A stretch of 64,000 nt of DNA from Prorocentrum cordatum (Eukaryota; Sar; Dinophyceae; Prorocentrales; Prorocentraceae), in NCBI GenBank assembly GCA_963575745.1, contig CAUYUJ010009391.1, positions 184,642 through 248,641 of the forward strand. The letters are read 5' to 3'. Shown one piece after another: positions 53,964 through 63,545 of this stretch. Numbering within the stretch: position 1 is the first letter of the stretch; every line of letters starts with the position of its first letter. The position numbers and the translations under genes are program-made. A model generated the notes under the pieces. That model was given only the letters and a program-made list of their open reading frames with translations. It ran no database searches and was not told where the DNA came from.

Positions 53964-54135
53964 GTGGAGGCCCATGCCAAGAAACACCCTACTTGCTTCC
54001 AGGGTGCTCTGGGTTTCTTGGGTTTCCATGGTTTTGCGATGGAATGCGTGACGCTCCCACACCACAAATCAATGTACGCCCTGGGGTCTTAGGGTGTTTT
54101 TTGTTGTGGAAGGCTTCTTGTGGACTGGCCTCCAC
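53964..54135 (+). mobile_element. MITE-like element, GTGGAGGCC family (copy 2)
   Basis: 172 bp with inverse ends GTGGAGGCC and GGCCTCCAC. Aligns along its length with 14526-14697. Confidence 0.7.
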
Positions 54136-54331
54136 TGCCATTATGGGGTGGATTATCTGCCCTCTGCCAGTGCCGTCGGGGGATTTCTTCCCGGCGCGGC
54201 GCCTTGGGCCTCGCCTCGGGCGTTCGGCAATGGGGGGGGACACATGGGGGGGGGTGCGCCTGGGGTTGCACGAACGGGGCTCCAAAGGGGCCCTCAACGA
54301 GCCCCCCAGGCGCCCCCCATTCGTGAACGCC

Positions 54332-54420
54332 CGATCGCCCCCCCCCGCCCCGCCGCCGCGGCAGGTTCGGCGGGCCCGCAGGGCGGCCGGGTCCGTCGGC
54401 GGCGGCGGCCCGGGCCTGCT
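54332..54420 (+). repeat. GC-rich direct repeat (copy 1)
   Basis: CGGCAGGTTCGGCGGGCCCG then GTCGGCGGCGGCGGCCC. The second copy is at 55046-55137. Each copy is followed by a purine-rich stretch and then the CGTCCCGGCTTGCCTAT end of another element. Confidence 0.75.
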
Positions 54421-54446
54421 CAGAGGGCTGGGGCCTGCTCAGAAGG

Positions 54447-54530
54447 GGGAGGAGGGAGGAGGGAGGAGGGAGGAGGGAGGAGGGAGGAGGGAGGAGGGAG
54501 GAGGGAGGAGGGAGGAGGGAGGAGGGAGGA
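54447..54530 (+). repeat. 7-bp GAGGGAG minisatellite, 12 units
   Basis: Perfect seven-base units between the GC-rich repeat and the next inverted-repeat element. Confidence 0.95.
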
Positions 54531-54552
54531 GCCCGAGGGCCTCTCTGAGAAT

Positions 54553-54787
54553 CGGGCAGCGGCGAAACGTCCCGGCTTGCCTATAGGCCTAGTACAAAAT
54601 CTTCTAAGAACCTCTTGTGGTCTGCACGAAATGTTCTTAGAGCATTTCTGGTTCAGACAGTGTTGTTTTAACACATCAGGCCAAATGTTCTAAGAGCATC
54701 GTGTTTGTTCTTAGAACATGTCTGGGCTCTAGAAACATGTCTTGGTAGGCATATAGGAATGCCGGGACGGTCGGTCCCTGCTTAATG
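54553..54787 (+). mobile_element. MITE-like element, CGTCCCGGC family (copy 1)
   Basis: About 235 bp. The inverse ends are best matched over about 23 bp (GTCCCGGCTTGCCTATAGGC against GCATATAGGAATGCCGGGAC) and extend further outwards less well. The interior carries TTCTTAGAG/TTCTAAGAG-type short inverted motifs. It aligns along its length with 58705-58940. Confidence 0.75.
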
Positions 54788-54857
54788 AGAAGGCTCCTCA
54801 GAAGTAGCGCACGAGGGCCGCGCCGCTCGCGCCACCCCCTCGCGGGCACATCCCAGA

Positions 54858-55014
54858 GTTACTAGTTTGAAACATATCCCTACCCTATGTTTGACATCAC
54901 CTCACCTCGATGCCGATCTTAGGGATTCCCTCAGTTTCTGAGGGCCTATCCCTAAGATTGTCCTCGCTTTCTGCTCGCCCATCTTAGGGATAGGGATACG
55001 TTCGAGGCTGGTTA
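54858..55014. mobile_element. Fold-back element with AGGGAT motifs
   Basis: Outer arms of about 30 bp are inverse (AACATATCCCTACCCT against AGGGATAGGGATACGTT). An inner hairpin at 54916-54958 is formed by ATCTTAGGGATTCCCTCAG and its near inverse, and ATCTTAGGGAT occurs a third time at 54981. About 157 bp. Confidence 0.65.
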
Positions 55015-55045
55015 CAGAGGGTCCCGCGGGGATTCCTTGCACGGT

Positions 55046-55137
55046 CCGTCGCCCCCGGCCCGCGCCGCCACGGCAGGTTCGGCGGGCCCGCCGGGCGGCC
55101 CGGCCCCGTCGGCGGCGGCGGCCCTGGCCTGCAGGAG
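55046..55137 (+). repeat. GC-rich direct repeat (copy 2)
   Basis: See 54332-54420. Confidence 0.7.
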
Positions 55138-55180
55138 CGCAGCCGGGGGGGGCGTGGAGGGCGCCCGGCCTGGGAGGGTC

Positions 55181-55258
55181 AGTCAGGCAGTGGCGAGGCG
55201 TCCCGGCTTGCCTATCCCTCGAGGTCCTGGCGAGTCAATTCTAGACGTTTCTGGCTCA
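55181..55258 (+). mobile_element. Partial CGTCCCGGC-family element
   Basis: The left end CAGGCAGTGGCGAGGCGTCC, then CGGCTTGCCTATCCC and TTTCTGGCTCAGG match the left half of the family. The right half is missing. Confidence 0.5.
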
Positions 55259-55410
55259 GGGCCTTTGCCTCAAGCCCTCTGGCTCAAGCTCAATGGGACT
55301 TCCCCTAGGAGTTTTCAGGCCGCGCGCTCCCCCCCCGGGCGGCCATAGCAGATTCCCTGGATTCCTCTTCTTCGGCTTCACGCAGCAGCTCGGCCCAGGT
55401 CGGGCTTAGC

Positions 55411-56127
55411 ATGGATGGGAGACCGATCGACGACGGTCCTGACTTCCCTGGGGCGACGACGACTGTGACGCCAGTGGACGACGGCGTGGCCAACGGACTG
55501 GCAGACGCAAGGCATCCTCACCCTGGACCACAGGACACCACTCCGCCAGGGCAGCCGTCGCCCCTCGCCCCCTGGGACGTGAGCGCTTCTGTCGACGTTG
55601 CGTGCACACGAGAACCGATGGCCTTCAGCCAAACGGGAAGACGGGGAGACACGTTCAACCCCGCGTTACACACTGACATAGCGACCTTCAGTCGCTTCCT
55701 TGGGACTGACAGCGACAGACAGGACGCCCTCCCGCCTAGCTTATCCCCCTCCCTCACCCCTACCCTTCCCATGCCCATTGCTGGGCGCCCGATCTCCCTC
55801 TCTCCTGGCGGTGCAGGGCAGAGCTGGATCGCTCACGGCGATTCCAGGATCACGGGGGGCGAGGGCCCCACTCCAGAGCAGGTGAATCCCCCTGCGGACC
55901 CAGGTTCGCGCGGGTCTCGAGCGGACGATCGACGGAGACATGCCCCTGACGATCGACCCAGGGGCCTCAACGACGAAGACGGGGGGGCTAGGGTGGGGGC
56001 CCCAGAGGATGACCGCGGGTGTGACAGGAGGGGAGACTTGCGCACGCCTGCCCTTGGACCTGACTCGCATCACAGAGGCTTGCGCCTTTGCTCCGCCGAG
56101 CGCCCCCCCTTGACACTCCCATTCTGA
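55411..56127 (+). CDS. Unknown protein, N-terminal part
   Basis: 238 codons from an ATG (MDGRPIDDGPDFPGATTTVT), rich in Pro, Gly, Asp and Ser, probably disordered. It includes a more ordered-looking NPALHTDIATFSRFLGTDS at about residues 88-106. It ends 40 bp inside the frame that starts at 56088, and the composition continues there, so a single gene broken by a frameshift near 56090-56125 is likely. No domain is recognised. It could be the gag-like first protein of a retroelement or a host protein; neither is supported further. Confidence 0.4.
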   Translation: MDGRPIDDGPDFPGATTTVTPVDDGVANGLADARHPHPGPQDTTPPGQPSPLAPWDVSASVDVACTREPMAFSQTGRRGDTFNPALHTDIATFSRFLGTDSDRQDALPPSLSPSLTPTLPMPIAGRPISLSPGGAGQSWIAHGDSRITGGEGPTPEQVNPPADPGSRGSRADDRRRHAPDDRPRGLNDEDGGARVGAPEDDRGCDRRGDLRTPALGPDSHHRGLRLCSAERPPLTLPF

Positions 56128-58130
56128 GAGAGGCTGCTTTCAGCTGCGAAGGGGCCAACCCTGCCACTTCGGAGACCCATGCCCACGCTGCGCAGCCGAC
56201 TTCCCCCGCGGACGTTGACAGAGGGCTCGATGGCTATCGCCGCACCCCCGCCGCCCCCCGCGGATGCAGCATAATGGACATAGAAGATGGGCCTTCAGCC
56301 CTTGGAGCGACCTGTGAGATAGCAGCTCACACGGAACGGGCCTTCAGCTCGAGGTTCCAAGGCACATCGGGCAACCTCAGAGGCGACGAGCCTTCAGCTC
56401 GAGGAACGGAGACGGCACCAACGGTCGTCGGGAGTGCCGCTGAGCAGGTGGCAATAAGCGGCGCCGCGAGGCGCCGCGCGCCCGCCGCCCTTCCTGGAGT
56501 TGACAGCGCTGTGCACGTTGAGAATGGGCCTTCAGCCCGAAGAGCTCCCAGTGAGACAGCAGAGAGCGATCCTGCAGCTCGGGGCGCCCCAAACGGACTG
56601 TTCGGCACCGACGGCGACGGTGCGACCAGTCAACTCCCTGGGCACTCCTGTAACCCCGAAGGCTATCGTCAGCCACCCGCCCCCCAGTCGGACAGTCGCG
56701 GATGTGACGAGACTTCAGCTCGAGACTCTCATGCGGAACGAGCCTTCAGCTCGAGGGTCCAAGGCGCATCGGTTGACCACAGAAGTGACGAGCCTTCAGC
56801 TCGAGATCCAGAGACAGTGCCAATGGACCTGGAGAATGGCGCTTTCGTGACCACGAACGGAGACGACGGCGGCGACGCGAGTCGCCGCGCGCCCGCCGCC
56901 CTTTCTGGAGTTGACAGCGCTGCGCACGTAGAGAATGGGCCTTCAGCCCGAGGAGCTCCCAGTGAGACAGCAGCTTCGAGCGATCCTGCAGCTTGTGGCG
57001 CTCCAGGCGGACTATTCGGCACCGACGGCGGCGCTACGACCAGTCGACTCCCTGGGCCCTCCTGTAATCCCGAAGACTTCCGTCAGGCACCCGCCCCCCA
57101 TTCGGGCGGTCGCGGACATGACGAGCTTTCAGCTCGAGATTCCCACGCGGAACGAGCCTTCAGCTCGAGGGTCCAAGGCGCATCGGTTAACCAGAGAAGT
57201 GACGGGCCTTCAGCTCGAGATCCAGAGACAGTGCCAATGGACTTAGAGAGAGGCGCAGAGGCCGTGACCACGATCGGAGACGACGCCGACCCTCCTGGGA
57301 CTGCCAGTGTTCCCGTGCTGGCCCCCCCCCAGCAGGGGGGCCCCCGCGGCAGCTGCGGGCGACCGACCAACCGCGCTGACCCCGACGTTGGCGGGGCCAG
57401 CCCAGCCATGGGACCACCCCTGGGAAGGCGCACCGAAGGCCGTGCGGCATGCGCAGACAGCAGTCCCAACAGGTCCAACGGCTTCCGCCTTGACTCCGCC
57501 GCCCCCCTCCCTGGAGACACGGGCGCGGACGCCAGAGCTTCGCCCAGCCTCCGTGCCGATAACCTCACAGAAGAGACTGGCCTTCAGCCAGGAGGAACAG
57601 AGCGAGAGACGGGTGGGCCTGGCAGCAGTGGCCGCAGAGAGGCACGCACTCCCGCTGGGACGACCGACCGTAGCCGACCTTCCCTGGGAACGACGACGGG
57701 GCTGTCCATAGGACGGCCGCACGCGCACAATGCCAGCCGTGTCTCTGCTGATCCAGCCGTCGGGACAGGTTCCCTGTTCGATTGGATCGATCGCATCGGA
57801 CCTCTGATCGCTGCCTCGGGATGGCCTCGCGCCAACCTCACAGAAGAGACTGGCCTTCAGCCAGGAGGAAGAGAGCGAGAGATGAGTGGGCCTCCCCCCC
57901 CGGGTGGGGCTCTCGGAGGGCCTTCTTGGGCCGCTGACTGCCGCTCCCGGGGTGCGCCCCGGCCCGGAAGACGAGGCGAGCCCAGCCACGGCAGCAGGCC
58001 TAGGAGGCTTCGATGCTCGAAAGTCAAAGTTCAAGAGGAAGAGCGCACATATCCAAAGCAACGTCGATTACCACGAGCATGTCTGGCAACATGGGAAGTG
58101 GAGGGGAAGACGAGCATCCAGATCTTCTAG
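56088..58130 (+). CDS. Unknown repeat-rich protein, C-terminal part
   Basis: 680 codons, acidic to neutral and disordered. Two consecutive units of about 137 residues (from about 125 and 262) align along their length. Each holds APAALxGVDSA, HVENGPSARxAPSET, GLFGTDG, HAERAFSSRVQGAS and SARDPETVPMDLE. At DNA level CTTCAGCTCGAG recurs at about eight sites. LTEETGLQPGG occurs twice near residues 490 and 585. The last 20-odd residues are encoded by a minus-strand copy of the dispersed repeat at 58060-58195, so the present C-terminus and stop come from that repeat. The uninterrupted length over 2 kb argues for past selection, but no function can be given. Confidence 0.45.
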   Translation: MLRRAPPLDTPILREAAFSCEGANPATSETHAHAAQPTSPADVDRGLDGYRRTPAAPRGCSIMDIEDGPSALGATCEIAAHTERAFSSRFQGTSGNLRGDEPSARGTETAPTVVGSAAEQVAISGAARRRAPAALPGVDSAVHVENGPSARRAPSETAESDPAARGAPNGLFGTDGDGATSQLPGHSCNPEGYRQPPAPQSDSRGCDETSARDSHAERAFSSRVQGASVDHRSDEPSARDPETVPMDLENGAFVTTNGDDGGDASRRAPAALSGVDSAAHVENGPSARGAPSETAASSDPAACGAPGGLFGTDGGATTSRLPGPSCNPEDFRQAPAPHSGGRGHDELSARDSHAERAFSSRVQGASVNQRSDGPSARDPETVPMDLERGAEAVTTIGDDADPPGTASVPVLAPPQQGGPRGSCGRPTNRADPDVGGASPAMGPPLGRRTEGRAACADSSPNRSNGFRLDSAAPLPGDTGADARASPSLRADNLTEETGLQPGGTERETGGPGSSGRREARTPAGTTDRSRPSLGTTTGLSIGRPHAHNASRVSADPAVGTGSLFDWIDRIGPLIAASGWPRANLTEETGLQPGGREREMSGPPPPGGALGGPSWAADCRSRGAPRPGRRGEPSHGSRPRRLRCSKVKVQEEERTYPKQRRLPRACLATWEVEGKTSIQIF

Positions 58131-58195
58131 GGGGGAAGTAGGGGGAGTCTAGGCATGTGTGCCTGTTGATTTGTGTCTCCCTGGGCCGCTTTACA
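58060..58195 (-). repeat. Dispersed repeat, GGGGCCC-GGACACAAA family (copy 3)
   Basis: Read on the minus strand: GCGGCCCAGGGAGACACAAA, then CTTCCCCTCCACTTCCCATG. It matches the 14185 and 44251 copies and overlaps the end of the 56088 frame. Confidence 0.55.
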
Positions 58196-58354
58196 AAAGG
58201 CTTATATTCTCGACGTTCAAGATCTGCAGTCAGAACCTCTCCGCTGCGACGCCCTGGATCTGAGCGGGGACGCGCGGGTGCCAGTGGCGCGCGCGCGCCT
58301 GCGGGGAGAGCGCGCGGAGCGCGGAGCGCGCCTCAGCGCCGAGCTCGGCGGCGG

Positions 58355-58535
<181 letters not shown>

Positions 58536-58704
58536 GCGGCGGGCGCTCTCGCGCGGCGGCGGCCGCCTCCCCCGCAAGGAGCCCCCGTGGCTCGGCGCGC
58601 CGCGCCCCCGCCGCGCGGCGGCTGCCCCGCGCGCGCCGCGCCCGCGGGCCGCGCGGCTCCGCGGTGGTCCTCGGGGCCGCAGGAGCCTTCTCAGGGGCAA
58701 CGAT

Positions 58705-58940
58705 AGTCAAGCAGTGGCGGAACGTCCTGGCTCGCCTACAGGCCTACCAAAGAAGGTTCTAAGAACCTTTTGTGGTCTGCGCGAAGTGTTCTTGGAGCAT
58801 TTCTGGCTGGGCCTGTTTTGTTTTTGCACATCGGGTTCATGGTCTAAGCACATTGTTTTTGTTATTCGAACATTTTTGGGGTTCTAGGAACATTTCGAGG
58901 TAGGACTAGAGGAATGCCGGGACGGTCGGTCCCTGCTCAA
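58705..58940 (+). mobile_element. MITE-like element, CGTCCCGGC family (copy 2)
   Basis: About 236 bp. Left end TCAAGCAGTGGCGGAACGTCC; right end GCCGGGACGGTCGGTCCCTG then CTCAAG. Outer CAAGCAG and CTGCTC parts extend the inverse match to about 32 bp with mismatches. Confidence 0.75.
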
Positions 58941-58989
58941 GATGGGGGGGGGATAGGCAAAGGGGGGGATGCATGGACCTCCAATCGCC

Positions 58990-59110
58990 CATTGATCGCC
59001 GATAGGGGATCGATAGCCCCAACCCGCCCAGGAAGGTGCGGATTCACTATCGGAGGCCTATCGCCGATCTACCGGCGATGTATCGCCGATTCCAGGTCGA
59101 TGCATCCCCC
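58990..59110 (+). repeat. ATCGCCGAT motif cluster
   Basis: Repeated ATCGCCGAT, CGGCGATGTATCGCCGAT and TCGATGCATCC, related to the 13474 palindrome cluster. Partially inverse copies could form small hairpins. Confidence 0.55.
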
Positions 59111-59347
59111 CTATGCCAGTCCCCCCCTATCGTTGTCCCCCAAGTCTTGGCATCGTTCTATCGTTCTTTTCGGAGAAGAAAACGCCATATACAAAACTTG
59201 TGGCGCTCCGCGCGGATTTCTTGGGTCTGCGCTGGGGGCCCCTGGCAGTGCCTCCAGCGCCGCCCCCGGCGCGCTCTGGGCGCCAAGGAGGGGGGCCCAG
59301 CGCGGATCCAAGAAGTGCAGTGTTGTTTGTTGTTTTCCTTTCTCCTT

Positions 59348-59892
59348 GGCATCGCTCGGACGTGTGTATTCTGTCCTCGGCGAGGACCATCGAGGAGCAT
59401 CCTAGATCATCAAGCAGCACACACATGCGCACGAAGCCGAACAATCCACGGGGAATGAACGTCCGAGCGATAGCAAGCGCTCGGACGTGTGCATTCTGGC
59501 CTCGGCGAGGACCATTGAGGAGCATTCTGGATCATCTAGCAACACACGAACACGCACGAAACCGAACACTCCACAAGGAATGGACGTCCGAGCGACGGCA
59601 AGCGCTCGGACGTGTGCATTGTTCGTCGGCGAGGGCGCAGCTGCATTGCCGATTTGTTGACCAGGCCACAGTTCATAGCATGGGCTTGCCTGTTGCAGGT
59701 CGGCTTGTGCGGTGTTCTTGGTTTGCTAGCGACGTTTCGAAACGCGATGTGATAGGGTTACCAATGATGTTTTCAGACGGAAGGAAAAGAAACAACAATT
59801 CGTCGGCGAGGACCATCGAAGAGCATTTTGGCTCATCTTGCGAACAATCCAACGAAATCAAACGATGCACGGGGACTGGACGTACGAGCGAT
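59348..59892 (+). mobile_element. Chain of three ATCGCTCGGACGT elements sharing ends
   Basis: Copies at 59348-59473, 59474-59598 and 59599-59892 follow head to tail. The right end of one (ACGTCCGAGCGA) is separated from the left end of the next (CGCTCGGACGTGTGCATT) by only TAGCAAG or CGGCAAG. The third copy is enlarged by an insertion (59635-59811). Confidence 0.8.
59635..59811 (+). mobile_element. Small insertion with 13-bp target duplication
   Basis: TTCGTCGGCGAGG at 59622-59634 is repeated exactly at 59799-59811, splitting a region contiguous in the sister copies. The inserted 164 bp starts GCGCAGCTGCATTGCCG and ends with the A-rich AAGGAAAAGAAACAACAA directly before the duplication, as expected for a retroposed RNA (SINE or processed transcript). 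No A/B box or known RNA recognised. Confidence 0.7.
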
Positions 59893-59935
59893 GGCGAGGT
59901 GTTGGGGCCTCCCCAAGGAGCGACGCAGCAAACAC

Positions 59936-60060
59936 GGGTTCGACTGCGCCGACATTCGCGCGTAAGTTGCTCGCGTAAGGTCTCGCGTAAGCGCCCTCGT
60001 CTCCATTGTGACTTGCCGCGCTGGTAGCCCGCGTAGGCCACCGCGTAAGGTCGCTATTGT
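59936..60060 (+). repeat. Dispersed repeat, ATTCGCGCGTAAG family (copy 2)
   Basis: CGCCGACATTCGCGCGTAAG then repeated CGCGTAAGG motifs; homologous to 53503-53640. Confidence 0.6.
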
Positions 60061-60064
60061 CATC

Positions 60065-61910
60065 TCGCGTCAGACCCGGGTTGGATCGTCGCTCAGATGG
60101 CTAGGGGAGCATGCACAGGAGCTGCATCACAGCCTGGTCCCCCAGAAATCTGGACCTTCTTCTTGGGACCGGCTTCCGTGCAGGGCAGGTCGGACAGTCC
60201 CAAGGCAGAGGTCTCCCAGAGGGGTTCCGAGCAGGTGTGCCGAAAGGGCAGAGGCGGGTACAGGAGAGGGGAGGAGCGGGTGGAGGAGGTGGGAGGCGCG
60301 GGGCGGAGCACATCCCAAACCAGGACCCAACAACGCAGGATTGTTAGGAAAAGCAGCACATCGGATCTCCGGGTCAGCCCGGTGTGTGCGTATTTGCGTG
60401 CCCTGTTTGGCTGGCAGCCCGCGAAAGTGGCCACAGCATCAGTGTACAGCTGCACACATCCTGTACCGTATGCGTCTACTGCGTTGAAAGGCCTCAGCGG
60501 GCCAGCGCACGTTCTGAGGATCATCGACGGTCGCGTGTCCAGGACCCTCTGGATTTTCTGCTTGCCCGATGTTGTTTGGCTAGGGCCGTCTTTTGCAGGA
60601 TCGGGGCCCGAGGATCGAGGGCTTTTGCGCGCATGGGCCCCTTTTTCTCACCAGTCTGGAACAGATCCCTACCCCTGAGACTGGCATCACCATATCTTGG
60701 TGGCGATAGTGGAGATTTCTTCACTTTCTGAGCTCCGCACCTGGAAGGTCGTCACCGCCCTGGGTTTGTCAATCCTCGAGGCAGGGATCGGCTCGAGGCT
60801 GGCTCTTTTCTGGCCTCGGAGGGCCTCTCGGGGGGCCTCGTCCATGACCTCTGGGCTGCCTCGGGCCTCGACTGGAATTTGGAGTCAAAGATCCTGGCGC
60901 ATCTCTTTAGCCATCCTGAAAAAGCTCAGGGTAGAAGTTCCCAGGGGCCTCCAGAGAAGGCCGCGCGAGCGCGCGGAGAGGATCGCGCTCCGCATTCCGC
61001 TCGGCGCGATGCGCGACATCGGGAGATCTGGGCCTTGGGGCCTCGAGGAAGGTTCCTGCCTCTCGGAGGTTGATAGACCTCCTACCCTGACACGTCGATT
61101 AGCGAATCGGCCGTTTTCGGTTCGCGAGAGGGCGTCGCGCCTGTCATTTTCGCGGGTCCAGGTCCGTCGGTTTCGGTCCAAGGCTGTTTTCACTAAAGTG
61201 TGGTTTATTAAAGGGAGGTTTGTCCACCGCCGAGCCTCGTTTCCCGACCTGTACTTAGGAGCCAACTGGGGGGCTGAGGTGGCCCAGCACTGGTTCGGGC
61301 CAGCAGGACGGGGGTTAAACGTGCCCCCCTCGTCGCCACTTGCTGGCTGCGGCTCGAAAGGCTTGTCGGTTTCGACCTCGGTTGGGTCTGGGGACCGATT
61401 TCGAGAGAACTCGCCCTCGCCCACCCCCCCTCTTGACCGATTCTCTCCGGGCTCAGCCAGCTCAGACCCCCCCGGCCGCCTCCGATCCTGGGGGCCGTCG
61501 CAGAGCTGTCTGCCTCCGTGTCGTGCCCAGCTGCGCTGTCGCGCGCATCCGCCTCCTTCGCAGCGGGACGGAACGCCTCGTCTCGGTATCGTTTATCCGA
61601 CCCCCATCCCCATCTCCATCCCCTTCGAGACCCCCACCAAATTACCACCCCGGTTGGGGATACACCCCTCGAAACCCGAAGAGAACGACCGATATCTCCA
61701 TCCAGGGGGGTAAATCGGCCAGCGGAGCCCAGGCCTCGCCGCTGGGGATGGGGACCAGTTAAACGATACTCATCATCCGTTGTTTTTTGGCTTCTTCTCT
61801 CTGTCGGAGGGCCGAACACCCGGGGACCCTTAGCGGCGAAACTTCGCACGGTGTTGCGGTGCGCAACGGGGGGCCCCAGGGAGCCAACTAGCGCCCAAAT
61901 GAACATGCTC
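60065..61910. other. No recognised gene
   Basis: A 338-codon plus frame (60697-61713) and minus frames (60885-61424 and 61208-61906) overlap. All are Arg/Pro/Ser-rich, and none has a domain or a clear composition advantage. CCTCGGAGGGCCTCTCGGGG-type G/C repeats lie near 60810-60860. Confidence 0.45.
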
Positions 61911-61914
61911 GGCC

Positions 61915-62225
61915 ATCACAACACACAACATACAGGTACACACAAGACAACCCAAACCACACACCACACACCACACACCACACAGCACACACCACACACC
62001 ACACAACACACAGCACACAACACACAGCACACATACAACGCACAACACAAACATAACACACAATACACAAACAGCACAACACAACACAGCACAGCACAGC
62101 ACAACACAGAACAAGCCACGGCAAGACAAGTCAAGACAAGACAAGACACGACCAGACAACGTAACGCAACGTAGCGCAACACAACACAACACAACACACA
62201 CACAAAGCACACACACACACACCGG
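61915..62225 (+). repeat. ACACACC/ACAACAC and GACAAGA low-complexity tract
   Basis: About 300 bp of CA-rich imperfect repeat, with no G on the plus strand for long stretches. Minus-strand Cys/Val frames are artefacts. Confidence 0.95.
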
Positions 62226-62229
62226 AGGG

Positions 62230-62400
62230 GCAGAAGGTGGAGGAGGAGGAGGAGGAGGAGGAGGAGGAGGAGTTGGGAGGAGGAGGAGGAGGAGGAGTTG
62301 GGAGGAGGAGGAGGAGGAGCAGGAGGAGCAGGAGGAGGAGAAGGAGGAGGAGGAGGAGGAGGAGCAGGAGGAGGGCTGCGAGGAGCTAGGAGGAGTCGTA
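62230..62400 (+). repeat. GAG microsatellite
   Basis: GAG repeats broken by GAGTTGG and GAGCAG units. Confidence 0.95.
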
Positions 62401-62980
62401 GGAGCCAGCGGGAGGCACGCAGGAGGGGGCAGGCGTCAGAGGGGCGGCTACCGGGCGGAGCGGGAGTAGCAGCAGGGCCGCGCCCGCGCGCGCGCATGGA
62501 GCCCTCCCTCCCCCGGCGCAGGCACCGCTTTCTTTGCCGCGATCATCCTCAGCTTTATTCCAGGCCCGTGGCAGGCTGCCTCCGGGGGGTTGGGAGCCCA
62601 GAGGGGTAGAGTGGTCACAGGAGGAACACTGGTGCCGATGCCGCTGCCCTTGCTTCGCTTGAACTTTTTCTGGGCCTCCTGGGAGGCCCTCGTCGCCAGG
62701 GCCGGGTGCGGCTCAAAATTCGGGTCGGAGTGCACCCTAGGAGAGGCCCGGGGAGTAACTTGATCGGTACCCTACCCTTTTGCTTCCCCAGAAGATTGAC
62801 ATGTTTGACTCGCTGCACCGTTTTTCTCTCTTTGCCATGCGCCAGGGCGCCCTGTGGCACGAAGGAGAGGGAGGGGGATGGGAGGGGTTATGGGGAGCAT
62901 CCTGGAGGCCTCGCGCGGCGCCAAAGAAGTCCGCGCGTCCGCCCCGTCGGATCTGGGACGACGCTCGCGCGGCGCTGCCC
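62401..62980. other. No recognised gene
   Basis: Overlapping short frames on both strands without domains. Confidence 0.45.
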
Positions 62981-63068
62981 CGACGCGAGTCCGCTGCAAG
63001 TCCGACGTGAATCCGACGTACGTCCGACGTCAACCCGACGCGCAGCCGACGCGGCTCCGACGTGGACT
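62981..63068 (+). repeat. 11-bp phased CGACG repeat, eight units
   Basis: Eight consecutive 11-base units, each starting CGACG (one CGCTG) and mostly ending in a pyrimidine: CGACGCGAGTC, CGCTGCAAGTC, CGACGTGAATC, CGACGTACGTC, CGACGTCAACC and so on. The phase is kept while the last six bases vary. Confidence 0.85.
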
Positions 63069-63169
63069 CGATCGGGTGGCCGCGCGGGGCCTCCCTGCCG
63101 TGCTTCTCCAGAGCGGGGCGGGGGAGGCGCGGCCGTGGCCCTCTCTGCAAAGCACGCGCACGTTGGCGT

Positions 63170-63545
63170 GGCACCGCTCGGGCGTGTGCGTTCCGTCTCG
63201 GCGAGGGCCATCGGGTAGCTCTGTGGGCCTGTTGTCCACCACCACCTCCATAAGTTGGAAGGGGGAGGGGGTCCTTCTCCTCCTCTTCCTCCTCCTCCTC
63301 CTCCTCCTCTTCGTCCTCCCCCTCCTCCTCCTCCTCGTCGTCCTCCTCCTCCTCCTCCTCCTCCTCCTCCACTTTCCTCCATCCAACTTATGGTGGTGGT
63401 GGTGGTGGTGGTGGTGGTGGTGGTGGTGGTGGTGGTGGTGGAAAACAGGCCCATCAAGGAGCCTCGTGGGCCATCCTGCGACAAGAACATGCGCACGAAA
63501 CCGAAAGCATGCGCGGGAGTGGACGTCCGAGCGATGGCGAGCGAA
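63170..63545 (+). mobile_element. ATCGCTCGGACGT element enlarged by a nested hairpin
   Basis: Left end GGCACCGCTCGGGCGTGTGC with CTCGGCGAGGGCCATCGGG and right end GCGGGAGTGGACGTCCGAGCGAT belong to the family. Inside, GGGCCTGTTGTCCACCACCA then CCTCCATAAGTTGGA (63226-63260) is inverse to TCCAACTTATGGTGG and GTGGAAAACAGGCCC (63381-63454). CTC and GGT microsatellites fill the loop and part of the stem. The host element is thus expanded from about 130 to about 375 bp. Confidence 0.65.
63265..63440 (+). repeat. CTC and GGT microsatellites
   Basis: CTC/TCC repeats (63265-63372) and GGT repeats (63391-63440) within the nested hairpin. Confidence 0.95.

Noticed and set aside
55260-55290. TCTGGCTCAAG, resembling the end of the dinoflagellate spliced leader
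   Set aside because: The match is limited to the last few bases; the preceding leader sequence is absent.
60697-61713. 338-codon plus-strand frame as a gene
   Set aside because: No domain. Opposite-strand frames are equally open, and the composition matches GC-rich noncoding DNA.
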